A program made the position numbers and the translations under genes. From assembly GCA_036417435.1 (NCBI GenBank), contig CM070904.1, forward strand, positions 59,404,408-59,468,407: a stretch of DNA of 64,000 nucleotides. Direction: 5' to 3'. The DNA is from Inia geoffrensis (taxonomy: Eukaryota > Chordata > Mammalia > Artiodactyla > Iniidae). This document shows positions 12,819 through 24,690 of the stretch, in pieces. Position 1 is the stretch's first letter; every line of letters begins with the position of its first letter. Below the pieces are notes generated by a model. It did not search any database and had not been told where the DNA came from. It worked only from the letters and a program-made list of their open reading frames with translations.

Positions 12819-14157
12819 TTCGGTCTAATACAGAATACCGTTTTCTTTTGAGAAACACTCTGATTCTAGAATTCTTGTTTTGAGTTATGTATTAACTGTT
12901 TTTCTTAAAGAGCAAGAAGCTTAAGGAATCTAGAACAGAAGTCACTTATCAAAAAAAAAAATGTCCTATCATCACAAAATTCATCCCAACAATGAGAGAC
13001 ATAAATAGTAAGAAAGAGGATTTTTAAAAAACAGTGACGTAAAAGAGAATTCAATTTTTTCTCAATTGAAGAGAATTTAATTTAAGTCAAATTTTCCTAA
13101 AGTCCATATAAATTTTAAATTTAGTAAAATTTTCAGTAAAGAGCATTTAATTAAACCTTGCTCATATAACTTTTCTTCTTCTTTTCTCACTTACATGAAA
13201 TGGAAAATATAAGCTTTCTGAATGGTAAATATAAAATTTTGTCTGAACTTTTAACTCATTGTGGAAAGTTATCTTAGTAAATATATTGTAAATTTGAATT
13301 TAAAAATTAATGTTAGCAGCTACTTTGAAGGAAACCAACCCAAAGTTATTCTTATCGTTGTTTGATGGATAACAAAAGGAAATAAATAATTGCACACCAG
13401 TATAACCAGATGGATTATTTGAACTGTAATTTGATTATGTCTTCCCCTTAAGATTAGAAATAATAAACACTGGCTAAATATTGAAGTGAAGAATGATCCT
13501 AAATATTAGAAGATTAGGTTGTATATAATATTAGGTGAAGAACACTTAAAGTTTTCCCACCCACTGTTTAAAAATATCCCAGTTATCACATCTACCATGG
13601 CTGCCTAAATTCCTATATTTCTCTTTCAGGTATTTCAAAAAGACAACACATGCAAACCAAGTTGTTATCACTCATTAACATCTCAACAGAAATTACATTG
13701 TCACATTAGCTAGTCACTTTGAAGAAACTATTGAGGAAAATCAAGTTGTGAAGTAATTGGAGTAAAGAAAATGAAAGTCTATAAAGTTAGACATATGGAA
13801 AATTTCCATCACCTATGAAAGGCCACAGTGAGGGGAGATGGTGGCCTAGAAGAATAAGGGGTCCAAACAGAAAAAGGGCAACACTGAAACAGTGTTAAAT
13901 TGCCAACATACATAAGTTTGTAGAAATTTTGTTTCCTTAGGAAGAAACAGATAATAAAAGGAAATAAAATTTTTGGTCTTTTATAGTTTTTAATTTATTC
14001 AAATAAGTAAAATTCCATTCGTTCATAACCCAATTGCTTAAAATTTTATTATTCAGCTAGAGGTTATTTTTTATTTTTCTTAATTTTTGTTTTGTTAAAC
14101 AAATCAAAGCAATTGTAATTATAAAGAAGTAGGTAAAACATTCCATCTGTTTTTTAA

Positions 14158-14290
14158 AGCAGTGGAATGGGAATCAGAAATTAATTTTAGCTTCAACTTA
14201 GCCATTAGCTACACCTGATTGCAAGAGATAAGCTCCTTAGCCCCTCTGAGTTTGTCCCAATAAAATAAAGGTTTTAGACTAAGTGAACTC
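14158..14290 (+). mobile_element. MIR, partial
   Basis: AGCAGTGGAATGGGAATCAG, TTAGCTACACCTGATTGCAA and CCTTAGCCCCTCTGAGTTTG resemble the left half of MIR. Confidence 0.6.
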
Positions 14291-15144
14291 CAAGATACAT
14301 GCTTGTTCTTCTCTCCTACCCTTCTGGGTTATCATAAGCAAATCTCAGGCATAATTTCATTTCCTTCACAAATACTTCATCATATGCTTCTAAAAAACAA
14401 AGGTTTTTTTTTTTTTTCACCTAATCACAATGTGATTGTCACAAAAAAGTTCTCAACATTTTCATTTAGCCAGTTAATATATAAATTTCCCCTATAGTCA
14501 GATAATTTGCTTATAGTTGATTTTTTTCTGAATTGAAATTCAATCAAGGACCACTGATTGCAATAACTATTAAGTTTTTTAAAATCTATTTTCCCCTCTA
14601 TCTTTTCTCTATTGCTTTTTTCCCCCATGTACTTAATAAAGAAGCAGAGTTTTTGTCAGTAGAATTTTCCATACTCTGACTTTTGTTAATGGCATCCCCT
14701 TGGTGTCATCTAGCACATTTCTCTATCTCATCTTGTATGAGCTGGTAGTAAAAGCTTGAGACTTGATAAGAATAATGTTCAATATTTTGGCAAGACTACC
14801 TCGCAGATGTTGATGTGTACTTCCTATTGTACATACTGTTTTCTCTGTTAAGATTGATAAGGGTGTCAACCTGATTCATCCATTTAAATATTCCCATCAG
14901 CTTTCACCTGATCTAGCAAACTTCAATAATCATTCCTCCAGTAAACTGTTTTATTAGGGATAGGAAAATGATGATATTCTGATTTTATTATTTTTCCATT
15001 TATTAATTAGAATCCTCCCTTAAAGAAAAACCTTCCAAATTTTGTTTTCTGATCCAGCTTCCAAGGAGCTTAGAAGTCACCACTGCATCCTATCAACAAG
15101 TAAAAAAAAAAAGCGAAACCGACTGAAAAAGTCAACAACTCTTC

Positions 15145-16478
15145 TTAGATCTATTAGAGAAGTGAGGTCACAGGGCAAACCTCTGTCCCTAAATGCAAAA
15201 CTATAAAAATCCTGTTAGATAACATGAGAGAAAACCTAGATGACCTTGGGTATGACAATGAGGTTTTAGATACAACACCAAAGGCACAATTCAAGAAAGA
15301 GTTGGTAAGCTGGACTTCATTAAAATTAAACACTGCTGCTCTATAAAAGACAACATCAAGAGAACGAGAAAAAAAACTACAGACTGGGAGGAAATATTTA
15401 CAAAACACATACCTGATGAAGGACTGTTATCCAAAGAACTCTTAGAATTCAGTGATAAGAAAATGAACAACCCAATTAAAAATGGGCAAGAGACCTGAGA
15501 GATACTTCACCAGAGATATAAGTAAGTGTATGGAAATATATTCAACATCATATATTAGGTCATATATTTAATTAGCAAATTAAAATGACAGTGAGATACC
15601 ATAACACATTCTATTAGAATGGCCAAAATCCAAAACAGTGAAAACAGCAAATGCTGGAGAGAATATGGAGCAAGAGGAACTCTCATTTATTGCTGTTGGG
15701 AATATAAAATGATACAGTCACTTTGAAAACAGTTTGGTGGTTTATTACAAAACTAAATATACTCTTACCATATAATCCATCAATTTTACTTCTTGGTATT
15801 TACTCAGAGTAGTTAAAAACTTGTGTCCACACAAAAGTTTTTACAGCAGCTTTATTCATAGTTACCCAAAATTGGAAGCAGCCAAGATGGCCTTCAGTAG
15901 GTGAATGGATAAATAAACTATGGTACATCCAGACAATGAAATATTATTCAGCACTATAAGAAAATAAACTCTTAAGCAATGAAAAGACATGGAGGAAACT
16001 TAAATGCATATTACTAAATGAAAGAAGCCAATCTGAAAAGATTACTTACTATATGATTTCAACTATATGACATTCTGGAAAACGCTAAACTATGGAGACA
16101 GTAAAAGATCAGTGGTTGCCAGGGGCTAGAGGAGAAACAGGGATAAATAGGCAAAGAACAGAGGATTTTTTAGGGCAGCAAAATTATTCTATATAATACT
16201 ACAATGCTGGTTATATGTCATTATACATTTGTCAAAACCCATAGACAGTACCATACCAAGAGTGAACTCAAATGTAAACTATGAACTTTGGATGATGATG
16301 TGTCAATGTAGGTTCATCAATTGAAATAAGTGTACCCTGTGGTGCAGGATGCTGATAGTGGGGGAGGTTTGGGTAACAGACATGAATAGGTTGTAATGGG
16401 AACTCTCTGTACTTTCTGCTCAATTTTGCTGTGAACCTAAAACTGCTATAAAAATAAACTTATTATTAAAAAAAAAGA
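15145..16478 (+). mobile_element. Ancient L1M, C-terminal ORF2 and 3' UTR
   Basis: Degenerate ORF2 is readable in pieces: a TTCATTAAAATTAAA block, then AATGGGCAAGAGACCTGA, GCAGCTTTATTCATA and GAATGGATAAATAAACTATG. It is followed by the L1M 3' UTR (GATCAGTGGTTGCCAGGGGC, GTGTCAATGTAGGTTCATCA, CTAAAACTGCTATAAAAATA) and poly-A at 16471-16478. Many stops are present. It belongs to an old eutherian L1 class, not the cetacean-type L1s nearby. Confidence 0.88.
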
Positions 16479-16794
16479 CATACACAGAAAAGGAAAAGCC
16501 TCCCTTCATCACCTATTCAGTTACCCTGAGATAGAATTCATACAAAATTAAAGATAAACATGTTCTTTCCTGTTATTTTATCAGTTAGCATAATGAGATG
16601 TTCCCTTGCATTTTCCAAAGGGACACTGATTTTTAAATATTTTAAATAACTTGAAAGATAAGAGCAAGAATATATAACAGATATAGTCCGTCTCTTTACT
16701 TTGCAACCAGGCACATAAAACGTTTTAAAAGTCATAATTATCTTCCATTATTATATCTGTAGAACAATTATTATGGGTATACAAAGCAGCTAAC

Positions 16795-17000
16795 ACAGGA
16801 TGTAGTGGATAGAACACATTAGGAGTTGTAACACCTATATTCAAAATGCTTAATGCCACTACCTGGTCAGGTAACCTTGAGATTATATCTTAACCTCTCT
16901 TCACTTCACTTACCCCACATGTAAATGGGCATAATAATACTTATTTATTATGAAGAGTAAACATAATATATCTAAAATGTTGGTGCTTGACCAAAAAAAA
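16795..17000 (+). mobile_element. MIR
   Basis: GTCAGGTAACCTTGAGATTA, TCTTAACCTCTCTTCACTTC and ACATGTAAATGGGCATAATA follow the MIR core and right half. Confidence 0.75.
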
Positions 17001-17282
17001 TTATTATCAAATAATACTTCCACTTATGATTAAAAAAAAATCACAGGACAATCTACTTTATTCCCCTCCCTCCGTCTTTGAAATACGACTTTTGGAACAA
17101 CCTAAAGAGGAAAGTATCTATCTAACCTTTACAGATAGTCAGGAGGTTTAAATAACATTTTTTTGATAACCCTGGTCAAGTTAGATAGCTCTTAGTTGGT
17201 AGGGAATATTCTATTATTAAATAGACCAAATCTTACATACTTATGCTTTAAAGACAAGAAAATTATCACAGACCATAGATAA

Positions 17283-17500
17283 AGGGTTTTTAAGCTTGAC
17301 GTTATTGGTATTTTGAGCCTGATAGTTCTTTGTTTGGGAAGGGGGCCTCTCCAGTGCATTGTAGGATGTTTAGCAGCATCCCTGTTCTCTACCTACTAGA
17401 TGCCAGTAGCAAACCTCCTTACACATTTGTGACAACCAAAAAAGTCCTCTGGACATTGCCAAATGTCCCAAGGTGAGGGGAGAAGAGCTAAATCACTCTC
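17283..17500. mobile_element. MER20 (hAT-type MITE)
   Basis: GCATTGTAGGATGTTTAGCA, ACCTACTAGATGCCAGTAGC and GGACATTGCCAAATGTCCCA follow the MER20 consensus over about 218 bp, almost the full element. The terminal repeats are worn. Confidence 0.88.
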
Positions 17501-18309
17501 GCTATAGAGTAATAGTGACCTTAAAAAATGTAAAAGATAGAATCATCTTGACCTTTTTCTAGAAGAACTGCCCTCATACTTTAAACTTTTCCTGAAAGGC
17601 TTTTTTGACCAGAACTGTCTTTGTGGTCTTTCTCTGAAACTTACTCTAGTTTCCAAATATATGGAAAGACAAGTGATAAAAGGCTAGGTATTAAATTCTT
17701 TAGGACCTTTATATTCACATGTAGTTTCACCATTGTTCCACTATTAGCAGTTTGTTATAGTAGTAGTGATACTAACTATGCAGAGTAAATATGTTCAAAC
17801 CTGATTCTCTTTCCACACATTGAATATAATAATTAAAAATAAGATTACGATGCAAAATCTTTCAAATCATCAGTTTAAATAGCAAATCATAAAATTTTCG
17901 TTCTATGTTTTGACATTTTTCAATGGATAGTTTGAACATCACAAAAATTGATGTTTTACATTAGACATCAACAAACATGCAGTCTTCAGACAAAGACCTG
18001 CTAGGAGCCCTAAAAGTAAATACCCTCTTCTTTAAGTCTAGCCTCGCCTCAAGATCCCATGAAGACCTCTATCTTTTGCCATCTTATGTACCAAGAATGA
18101 CAAGCTTAGTCAGAATAAAAACTTGTTTTGATTAAACTTACAGCAAGCTGTTCACCAGAATTTCTAACAAATAAGCCCTTCTGTTCACTTGTTAGAGTCA
18201 TAAACAACAAGAAGCCAAAATAAAAGTGCTGTTCATCCATTAGGTTCTTTAATCACTGAAGAAAAGAAAGATTGAGTCACTGATCCAACAAAGAGTTTAT
18301 CACTGGTTT
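17501..18309. other. Unassigned intergenic stretch
   Basis: Mixed-composition DNA between the MER20 copy and the twin-primed L1. No gene or repeat recognised. Confidence 0.5.
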
Positions 18310-18322
18310 AAGATGGGGCACA
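18310..18322 (+). repeat. Left target-site duplication of the twin-primed L1
   Basis: AAGATGGGGCACA, identical to 20744-20756. The pre-insertion site can be read as GGTTTAAGATGGGGCACATAAC. Confidence 0.9.
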
Positions 18323-20107
18323 GGATATATGCCCAGTAGTGGGATTGCTGGGTCATATGGTAGTTCTATTTTTAGTTTGTTAAGGAACCTCCATACTGTT
18401 CTCCATAGTGGCAGTATCAATTTACATTCCCACCAACAGTGCAAAAGTGTTCCCTTTTCTCCACACACTCTCCAGCATTTATTGTTTCTAGATATTATGA
18501 TGATGGCCATTCTGACCTGTGTGAGATGATATCTCATTGTAGTTTTGATTTGCATTTCTCTAATGATTAATGATGTTGAGCATTCTTTCATGTGTTTGTT
18601 GGCAATCTGTATATCTTCTTTGGAGAAATGTCTATTTAGGTCTTCTGCCCATTTTTGGGTTGGGTTGTTTGTTTTTTTTGTTATTGAGCTGCATGAGCTG
18701 CTTGTAAATTTTGGAGATTAATCCTTTGTCAGTTGCTTCATTTGCAAATATTTTCTCCCATCCTGAGGGTTGTCTTTTGGTCTTGTTTATGGTTTCCTTT
18801 GCTGTGCAAAAACTTTTCAGTTTCATTATGTCCCATTTGTTTATTTTTGTTTTTATTTCCATTTCTCTAGGAGGTAAGTCAAAAAGGATCTTGCTGCGAT
18901 TTATGTCATAGAGTGTTCTGCCTATGTTTTCCTCTAAGAGTTTTATAGTGTCTGGCCTTACATTTAGGTCTTTAATCCATTTTGACTTTATTTTTGTGTA
19001 TGGTGTTAGGGAGTGTTCTAATTTCATACTTTTACATGTACCTGTCCAGTTTTCCCAGCACCACTTATTGAAGAGGCTGTCTTTTCTCCAGTGTATATTC
19101 TTGCCTCCTTTATCAAAGATAAGGTGACCATATGTGTGTGGGTTTATCTCTGGGCTTTCTATCCTGTTCCATTGATCTGTATTTCTGTTTTTGTGCCAGT
19201 ACCATACTGTCTTGATTACTGTAGCTATGTAGTGTAGTCTGAAATCTGGGAGTCTGATTCCTCCAGCTCCGTTTTTTTTCCTCAAGATTGCTTTGTCTAT
19301 TTGGGGTCTTTTGTGTTTCCATACAAATTGTGAAATTTTTTGTTCTAGTTCTGTGAAAAAAGCCAGTGGTAGTTTGATAGGGATTGCATTGAATCTGTAG
19401 TTTGCTTTGGGTAGTATAGTCGTTTTCACAATGTTGATTCTTCCAATCCAAGAACATGGTATATATCTCCATCTATTTGTATCACCTTTAATTTCTTTCA
19501 TCAGTGTCTTATAATTTTCTGCAAACAGGTCTTTTGTCTCCTTAGGTAGGTTTATACCTAGGTATTTTATTCTTTTTGTTGCAATGGTAAATGGGAATGT
19601 TTTCTTAATTTCACTTTCAGATTTTTCATCATTAGTGTATATGAATGCCAGAGATTTCTGTGCATTAATTTTGTACCCTGCTACTTTACCAAATTCATTG
19701 ATTAGCTCTAGTAGTTTTCTGGTAACATCTTTAGGATTCTCTATGTATAGTATCATGTCATCTGCAAACAGTGACAGCTTTACTTCTTCTTTTCTGATTT
19801 GGATTCCTTTTATTTCTTTTTCTTCTCTGATGGCTGTGGCTAAAACTTCCAAAACGATGTTGAATAATAATGGTGAGAATGGGCAACCTTGTCTTGTTCA
19901 TGATCTTAGTGGAAATGGTTTCAGCTTTTCACCATTGAGGGTGATGTTGGCTGTGGGTTTGTCATATATGGCCTTTATTATGTTGAGGAAAGTTCCCTCT
20001 ATGTCTACTTTCTGCAGGGTTTTTATCATAAATGGGTGTTGAATTTTGTCAAAAGCTTTCTCTGCATCTATTGAGATGATCATATGGTTTTTCTCCTTCA
20101 ATTTGTT
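18323..20107 (-). pseudogene. Inverted L1 ORF2 segment (reverse transcriptase to C-terminal region), broken
   Basis: Read on the minus strand, this encodes ORF2 from the RT motif-A region ([14 protein letters not shown], near 20090-20045) through the catalytic FADDM box (near 19770) and thumb region. It continues to the C-terminal part ending LLGIYP at 18323. The longest uninterrupted frame is 18632-19852 (about 400 codons), flanked by shorter frames at 19898-20101 and 18324-18591. Stops or frameshifts separate them, and the endonuclease domain and the final C-terminal region are not contiguous, so it cannot make an active protein. It is far better preserved than the other L1 pieces in the window except the copy at 48.6-49.9 kb. 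Confidence 0.93.
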
Positions 20108-20714
20108 ATTGCAGCTCTATTTACAATAGCCAGGACATGGAAGCAACCTAAGTGTCCATCAACAGATGAATGGATAAAGAAGATGTAGCACATATATACA
20201 ATGGAATATTACACAGTCATAAAAAGAAATGAAATTGAGTTATTTGTAGCGAGGTGGATGGACCTAGAGTCTGTTATGCAGATTGAAGTAAGTCAAAAAG
20301 AGAAAAACAAATACCATATGCTAACACATATATACGGAATCTAAGAAAAAAAAAATAGGTCATGAAGAACCTAGGGGCAAGACGGGAATAAAGACACAGA
20401 CCTACTAGAGAACGGACTTGAGGATATGGGGAGGGGGAAGGGTAGGCTGTGACAAAGCGAGAGAGTAGCATGGACATATATACACCACCTAACGTAAAAT
20501 AGATAGCTAGTGGGAAGCAGCCACATGGCACAGGGAGATCAACTCAGTGCTTTGTGACCACCTAGAGGGGTGGGATAGGGAGGGTGGGAGGGAGGGAGAC
20601 GTAAGAGGAAAGAGATATGGGAACGTATGTATATGTATAATTGATTCACTTTGTTTTAAAGCAGAAACTAACACACCATTGTAAAGCAATTATACTCCAA
20701 TAAAGATGTTAAAA

Positions 20715-20744
<30 letters not shown>
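20108..20744 (+). mobile_element. Sense 3' segment of the twin-primed L1 (ORF2 end, 3' UTR, poly-A)
   Basis: It starts at GCAGCTCTATTTACAATAGC (ORF2 residues AALFTIA) and passes through the ORF2 C-terminus (WMDLESVM). It then enters a G-rich 3' UTR with a GGGAGGGTGGGAGGGAGGGA tract, and ends at the AATAAA signal and poly-A tail. The junction with the inverted part shows only one or two bases of overlap. Confidence 0.9.
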
Positions 20745-20745
<1 letters not shown>

Positions 20746-20756
20746 GATGGGGCACA
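20744..20756 (+). repeat. Right target-site duplication of the twin-primed L1
   Basis: AAGATGGGGCACA follows the poly-A tail and is identical to 18310-18322. Confidence 0.9.
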
Positions 20757-21334
20757 TAACAAAAACCAAAAATATTTCTTCTTTAAAAGTCAATTTTTAA
20801 TTTCATGCTATGTGGTTATATATTTCAATGTCCATGTCCAAGATAAACCTATAAGCAGTTGTTCAAGGCTTTGTCATAACAAGAGAATGACTTCTAGTAA
20901 GAAAAAAATAAAACACATTTAAATTAGTATTCCCATACCTCTGTTTATGAAACTTACTATTAGTATCCACTCAATAAAAATCGGTCCTTGTTTACCAACT
21001 ACAAGGCATCAAAGTAATATAAATCCATCCATTTGACAGATCTTGGAAAAACAGCGAGAGGAAAGAAAAAAAATGGAAAGAAATGAATTTAAAATTTACT
21101 TTGACTCATTTTCCAGTGGAATGCCCCCCAAAAATATTATAAGTAAAAATGAATAAAAAGTTTAATACTAAGTTCTAGGATAAGTTTTCTTTCTAATCTT
21201 TGTGGGAAAAGTTTAGAAACTTGTAAGTATCTCTATTGAAAAGATAAGGCTTTACAAGTGAGAAAATCCTTGAAGAGAATCATATTGTTTTAGATGTCAC
21301 TGTTAATATTACTGCTAATAAAAGTAATCAGTAC
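20757..21334. other. Unassigned intergenic stretch
   Basis: AT-rich DNA following the L1 target duplication. Nothing recognised. Confidence 0.5.
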
Positions 21335-21500
21335 AAATAGATACCACTAATTTAAGCAACTACTATATGCTTTACATATTTAATCCTCACTACAAACTTG
21401 TGAAGGTGGGATTATTATATCTGTTTATAGATAAGAAAAATGAGTGCTATATTAAGCAAGAAACTTTTTCAAAGTCATATAGCCAGTATTATCAGTATGT
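21335..21500 (-). mobile_element. MIR
   Basis: CATATTTAATCCTCACTACA, TGTGAAGGTGGGATTATTAT and TTCAAAGTCATATAGCCAGT follow antisense MIR through its core. Confidence 0.72.
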
Positions 21501-21539
21501 TTTCCTTTCATAACTCACATTTTTATCTGTGTGTGTCCT

Positions 21540-23110
21540 TCTGAGACATCTCTGCCAAACGTGTAGTAGAAAGATTTTTCCCATGTTTTATTATGGAAAT
21601 TAATTTAGTTTTAGAGCTTACATTTAGGTCTATAATCTGTTTTGAGTCTGAGATGAGTGTTGAATTTCATTATTTTGCACTAGATCCAAAATTTTCAAGC
21701 TCATATGCTTAAAAAGGCTATTCATTCTCCATTAAATTACCTTGGCACATTTATCAAAAACAATTGACTCTATATGTGTGGGTCTGTTTCTAGAGTTAGC
21801 TCTGTTCCATTGTTCAATGCATCTATCCTTAAATCAGTACTACACTATTTTGTTTAGGATAACTTTATAATAAGTTTTGAAATCAGGTAGTGTGAGTTCT
21901 CTCCAATTTTGAATATTTTAAATTATTTTGTGTAATATAGGTTCCTTGGATTTCCCAATTTCTATTAAAAAAACACCACTGGAATTGTAATGAGAATTAA
22001 CATTTTATGAATATTGAGTCTTCTGACCCATAAAAACAGTATGGCTCTCCAGTTATTTCTGTCTTCTTTAATTTCTGTCAATAATACTTCATTGTTTCCA
22101 GTAAAATGGTCTTGCATATATATATTAAAAAAATTTTTTTACTAAGTATTTGATGGAATTTTATGCTATTATAAATGGCAGTTTTTACTCCAGTTTCCAG
22201 TTTGTTGCTTATATATGGAAATATAATTGATTCTTATGTGTTGATTTTTGTATGCTTTTCCGTATCCATTGATATAATGTTATGATCATTTCTTTATTTA
22301 GTTTTTTAATACAGAAAAGTATATAAATTACTATTTAAATAGTCAACCAAACTTGCATTCCTGGGATAAATCCAGGTTGGTAATTATGTACTATTATTTT
22401 TCTATATTGCTAGATTTAATTTATTAACATTTTGTTTATCATTTTTATCTCTACTTATGAGAAATATTGGTCTGTCATTTCGTGTCTTGTAATATCTTTG
22501 TGTAGTTTTTCTATCAGGTATCAGGTTAATATTGACTTGATAAGATGGGTTTGAAAGTCTGTCCTCTCTTGCTTTTCTGGAAGAATTTGTAAAAGATTGA
22601 TATTATTTCTTCCTTAAATGTTCAATAGAATTTACCAGTGAAGTCAAGTGGGATTGGAACTTCTTTGTTGAAAGATTTTTAACTACAAATACTACAAATG
22701 TAATATCTTTATAGAATATAGGACTGTTCAGGTTATATATTTCTTCATGAGTGAAATTTGGGAGTTTCTAGCTTTTAATAATTTTTCCTTTTATCAAAGT
22801 TGTCAAATTTATGACCATAAAATTTTTCATAATCTTTTCTTATTATCTTTTTACATCTACAGGGTCTGTAGTAATGTAAGCTTTTTCATTCCTGATATTG
22901 GTAATTTCTACCCCTTCTCCTTTTTCCTTAGTCTGGCTAAACACCTATTCATTTTATTAATCTTTTCAAAGAACCAGCTTTTAGTTTCATTAATTTTCTC
23001 CATTACCTTTTTTCTATTTTATTGATTTTGCTATCTTTATTATTTCTTTTTGTTTATGTTAAATTTACTTTTGTTTTTATAGAGTCAAGTAGAAGCTTAG
23101 ATCATTGGAT
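21540..23110 (-). mobile_element. Ancient L1 ORF2 fragment
   Basis: Antisense ORF2 landmarks are visible: TTACATTTAGGTCTATAATC, GGCACATTTATCAAAAACAA, TATGTGTGGGTCTGTTTC and CTTGCATTCCTGGGATAAAT. These match in order the reverse-transcriptase half of the L1s at 18-20 kb but are far more diverged. Frames over this stretch are antisense to it and not genes. Confidence 0.82.
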
Positions 23111-23485
23111 TTAGCCCTTTATTAATCCAGCTTTACTGAGATTTAATAGAATATAACATTGTGTAAGTTTAAGGTATACAATGTGATGACTTGATACATG
23201 TATATATTACAAAATATTACAATAAGCTTGTTAACACACCTATTATCTCACACAATTAACTTTTTGTTATTGTTCTTATGATGAGAAAGAACATTAAAGT
23301 TCTACTGTTATAACAACTTTGATATATACAACAGTATCATTAACTACACTCAGCATTCTGTATATTACATTCCCAGAAATTATTCATCTTATAACTGAAA
23401 GTTTGTATCCTTTGACTAACATTTCCCCATTTCCCCCACCTCTTAGTCTCTGTTTAACATTATACTCTCTGCTTCTATGAATTTG
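23111..23485 (-). mobile_element. Ancient L1 3' UTR
   Basis: AAGGTATACAATGTGATGAC, AACACACCTATTATCTCACA and a long AT-rich body are typical of old eutherian L1 3' UTRs in antisense. It probably belongs with the ORF2 sequence to its right (23685 on), separated by the Tigger remnant and the (TA)n tract. Confidence 0.65.
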
Positions 23486-23494
23486 AATGTAACA

Positions 23495-23562
23495 TTATAC
23501 TCGGATTTTTCACTGTACAGGAGGCTGGCACCCCTAACCCCTGTGTTGTTCAAGGGTCAACT
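23495..23562. mobile_element. Terminal remnant of a Tigger-type DNA transposon
   Basis: GGCACCCCTAACCCCTGTGT followed by TGTTCAAGGGTCAACTATA is the terminal inverted repeat end of the same TcMar-Tigger-like family as the full copy at 32302-32534. Only one end remains; the other side runs into L1 sequence. Confidence 0.7.
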
Positions 23563-23680
23563 ATATATATACATATATATATATATATATACAGTTATAT
23601 ATATATATACACAGTTATATATATAAGCCCATTATCAAATATATATATGTGTATATATGCATATATGTATATATATATGC
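23562..23680. repeat. (TA)n/(CATA)n compound microsatellite
   Basis: A run of TA units is broken by CA and TG steps and abuts the Tigger-type end; the TA target preference of that family may have seeded it. Two blocks centred on ACAGTTATATATATA repeat within it. Confidence 0.85.
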
Positions 23681-23684
23681 ATAT

Positions 23685-24690
23685 CACTTTTATCCATGCA
23701 TTCGCCAAAGGACACAGGCTACGTCTTGGCTATTGTGAATAATGCTACAACAAACATAGCTATGGAAATACCTCTTCAAGATAGTGATTTCATCTTCTTC
23801 AGCTGTATACCCAGAAGTGGGATTGCTGGATCACATGGTAGATTTTTTTTTTTTAGTTTTTTGAGGAAACTACACTATTTTCCACACTAGCTGTATCAAT
23901 TTACATTCCTACCAGCAGTGCACAAGGGTTCCCTTTCTCTACATCCTTGCCAGCGTTCATTATGTCTTGCCTTTTTTTTTTTAAAGAAGACGTTTGGGGT
24001 AAAAGTTTATTAATTTATTTATTTTTGCTGTGTTGTGTCTTCATTTCTGTGCGAGGGCTTTCTCTAGTTGTGGCAAGAGGGGGCCACTCTTCATTGCGGT
24101 GCGTGGGCCTCTCACTATTGCGGCCTCTCTTGTTGCGGAGCATGGGCTCCAGATGCGCAGGCTCAGTAGTTGTGGCTCATGGGCCTAGTTGCTCTGTGGC
24201 ATGTGGGATCCTCCCAGACCAGGGCTCGAACCCATGTCCCCTGCATTAGCAGGCAGATTCCCAACCACTGCGCCACCAGGGAAGCCCTATCTTGGCTTTT
24301 TTATAATAACCATTCTAACAGATGTGAGAGATATCTCATTGTGGTTTTGATTTGTATTTTCCTGGTGGTCAGTGATGTTGAGCACCTTTTCATGTACTAG
24401 TTAGACATTTGGATGTATTCTTTGGAAAATGTTTATTCAGGTCCTCTGCCCATTTTTTAATTAAATTTTATAGATTTTTTTCTATTTATTTATATGAATT
24501 CTTTATATATTTTCAGTAATAACTTCTTATCAAATATGTAGTTTGCAAATATTTTCTCCCATTCCATAGTTTGCCTTTTTATTTTGTTGATTGTTCCTTT
24601 TGCTGTGCAGAAGCTTCTTCATTTGATGTAGTCCCATTTGTTGCTTATACTTTTGGTGTCATATGCAAAACAATCATTGTATTTTTTTTC
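23685..24690 (-). mobile_element. Ancient L1 ORF2 C-terminal region, split by a SINE
   Basis: Antisense landmarks: AGAAGTGGGATTGCTGGATC, ATTTACATTCCTACCAGCAG, TCTCATTGTGGTTTTGATTT and TTGCTGTGCAGAAGCTTCTT. The order is continuous across the SINE at 23978-24289. Confidence 0.85.
23978..24289 (-). mobile_element. CHR-family SINE, long form, in the ancient L1
   Basis: On plus it reads from an A/T-rich tail through GGTGCGTGGGCCTCTCACTA to the tRNA-derived head CCACTGCGCCACCAGGGAAG. Flanks TCTTGCCTTTTTT (23965-23977) and TCTTGGCTTTTTT (24290-24302) form a target-site duplication with one mismatch. Frames here are SINE artefacts. Confidence 0.88.

Larger units (their letters stand above)
12531..15144. 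other. AT-rich intergenic stretch
   Basis: It holds the 20-bp direct repeats (12752-12818), a MIR piece (14158-14290) and A/T runs such as 14402-14417. Nothing else is recognised. Confidence 0.5.
18323..20744 (+). mobile_element. L1 insertion, 5' inverted (twin-primed), with target-site duplication
   Basis: The element is 5'-truncated L1 in two parts: a 5' segment turned to the minus strand (18323 to about 20107) and a 3' segment on the plus strand (about 20108-20744). The 3' segment ends with AATAAA (20699-20704) and a poly-A run (from 20718). The 13-bp sequence AAGATGGGGCACA flanks it exactly (18310-18322 and 20744-20756; the last A of the tail is ambiguous). The left copy is preceded by TT, so the site TT/AAGA fits L1 endonuclease. 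In L1 order, the inverted part ends at the ORF2 residues LLGIYP and the plus part resumes at AALFTIA. A short piece of ORF2 was therefore lost at the rearrangement, as is usual in twin priming. The perfect duplication suggests a fairly recent insertion. Confidence 0.93.

Noticed and set aside
19584..20042. 152-codon plus-strand frame
   Set aside because: It is antisense to L1 ORF2; the minus-strand reading explains the sequence.
23562..23680. Regularly spaced repeats considered as an array of the CRISPR kind
   Set aside because: It is a TA-rich microsatellite without unique spacers, in a mammalian genome.
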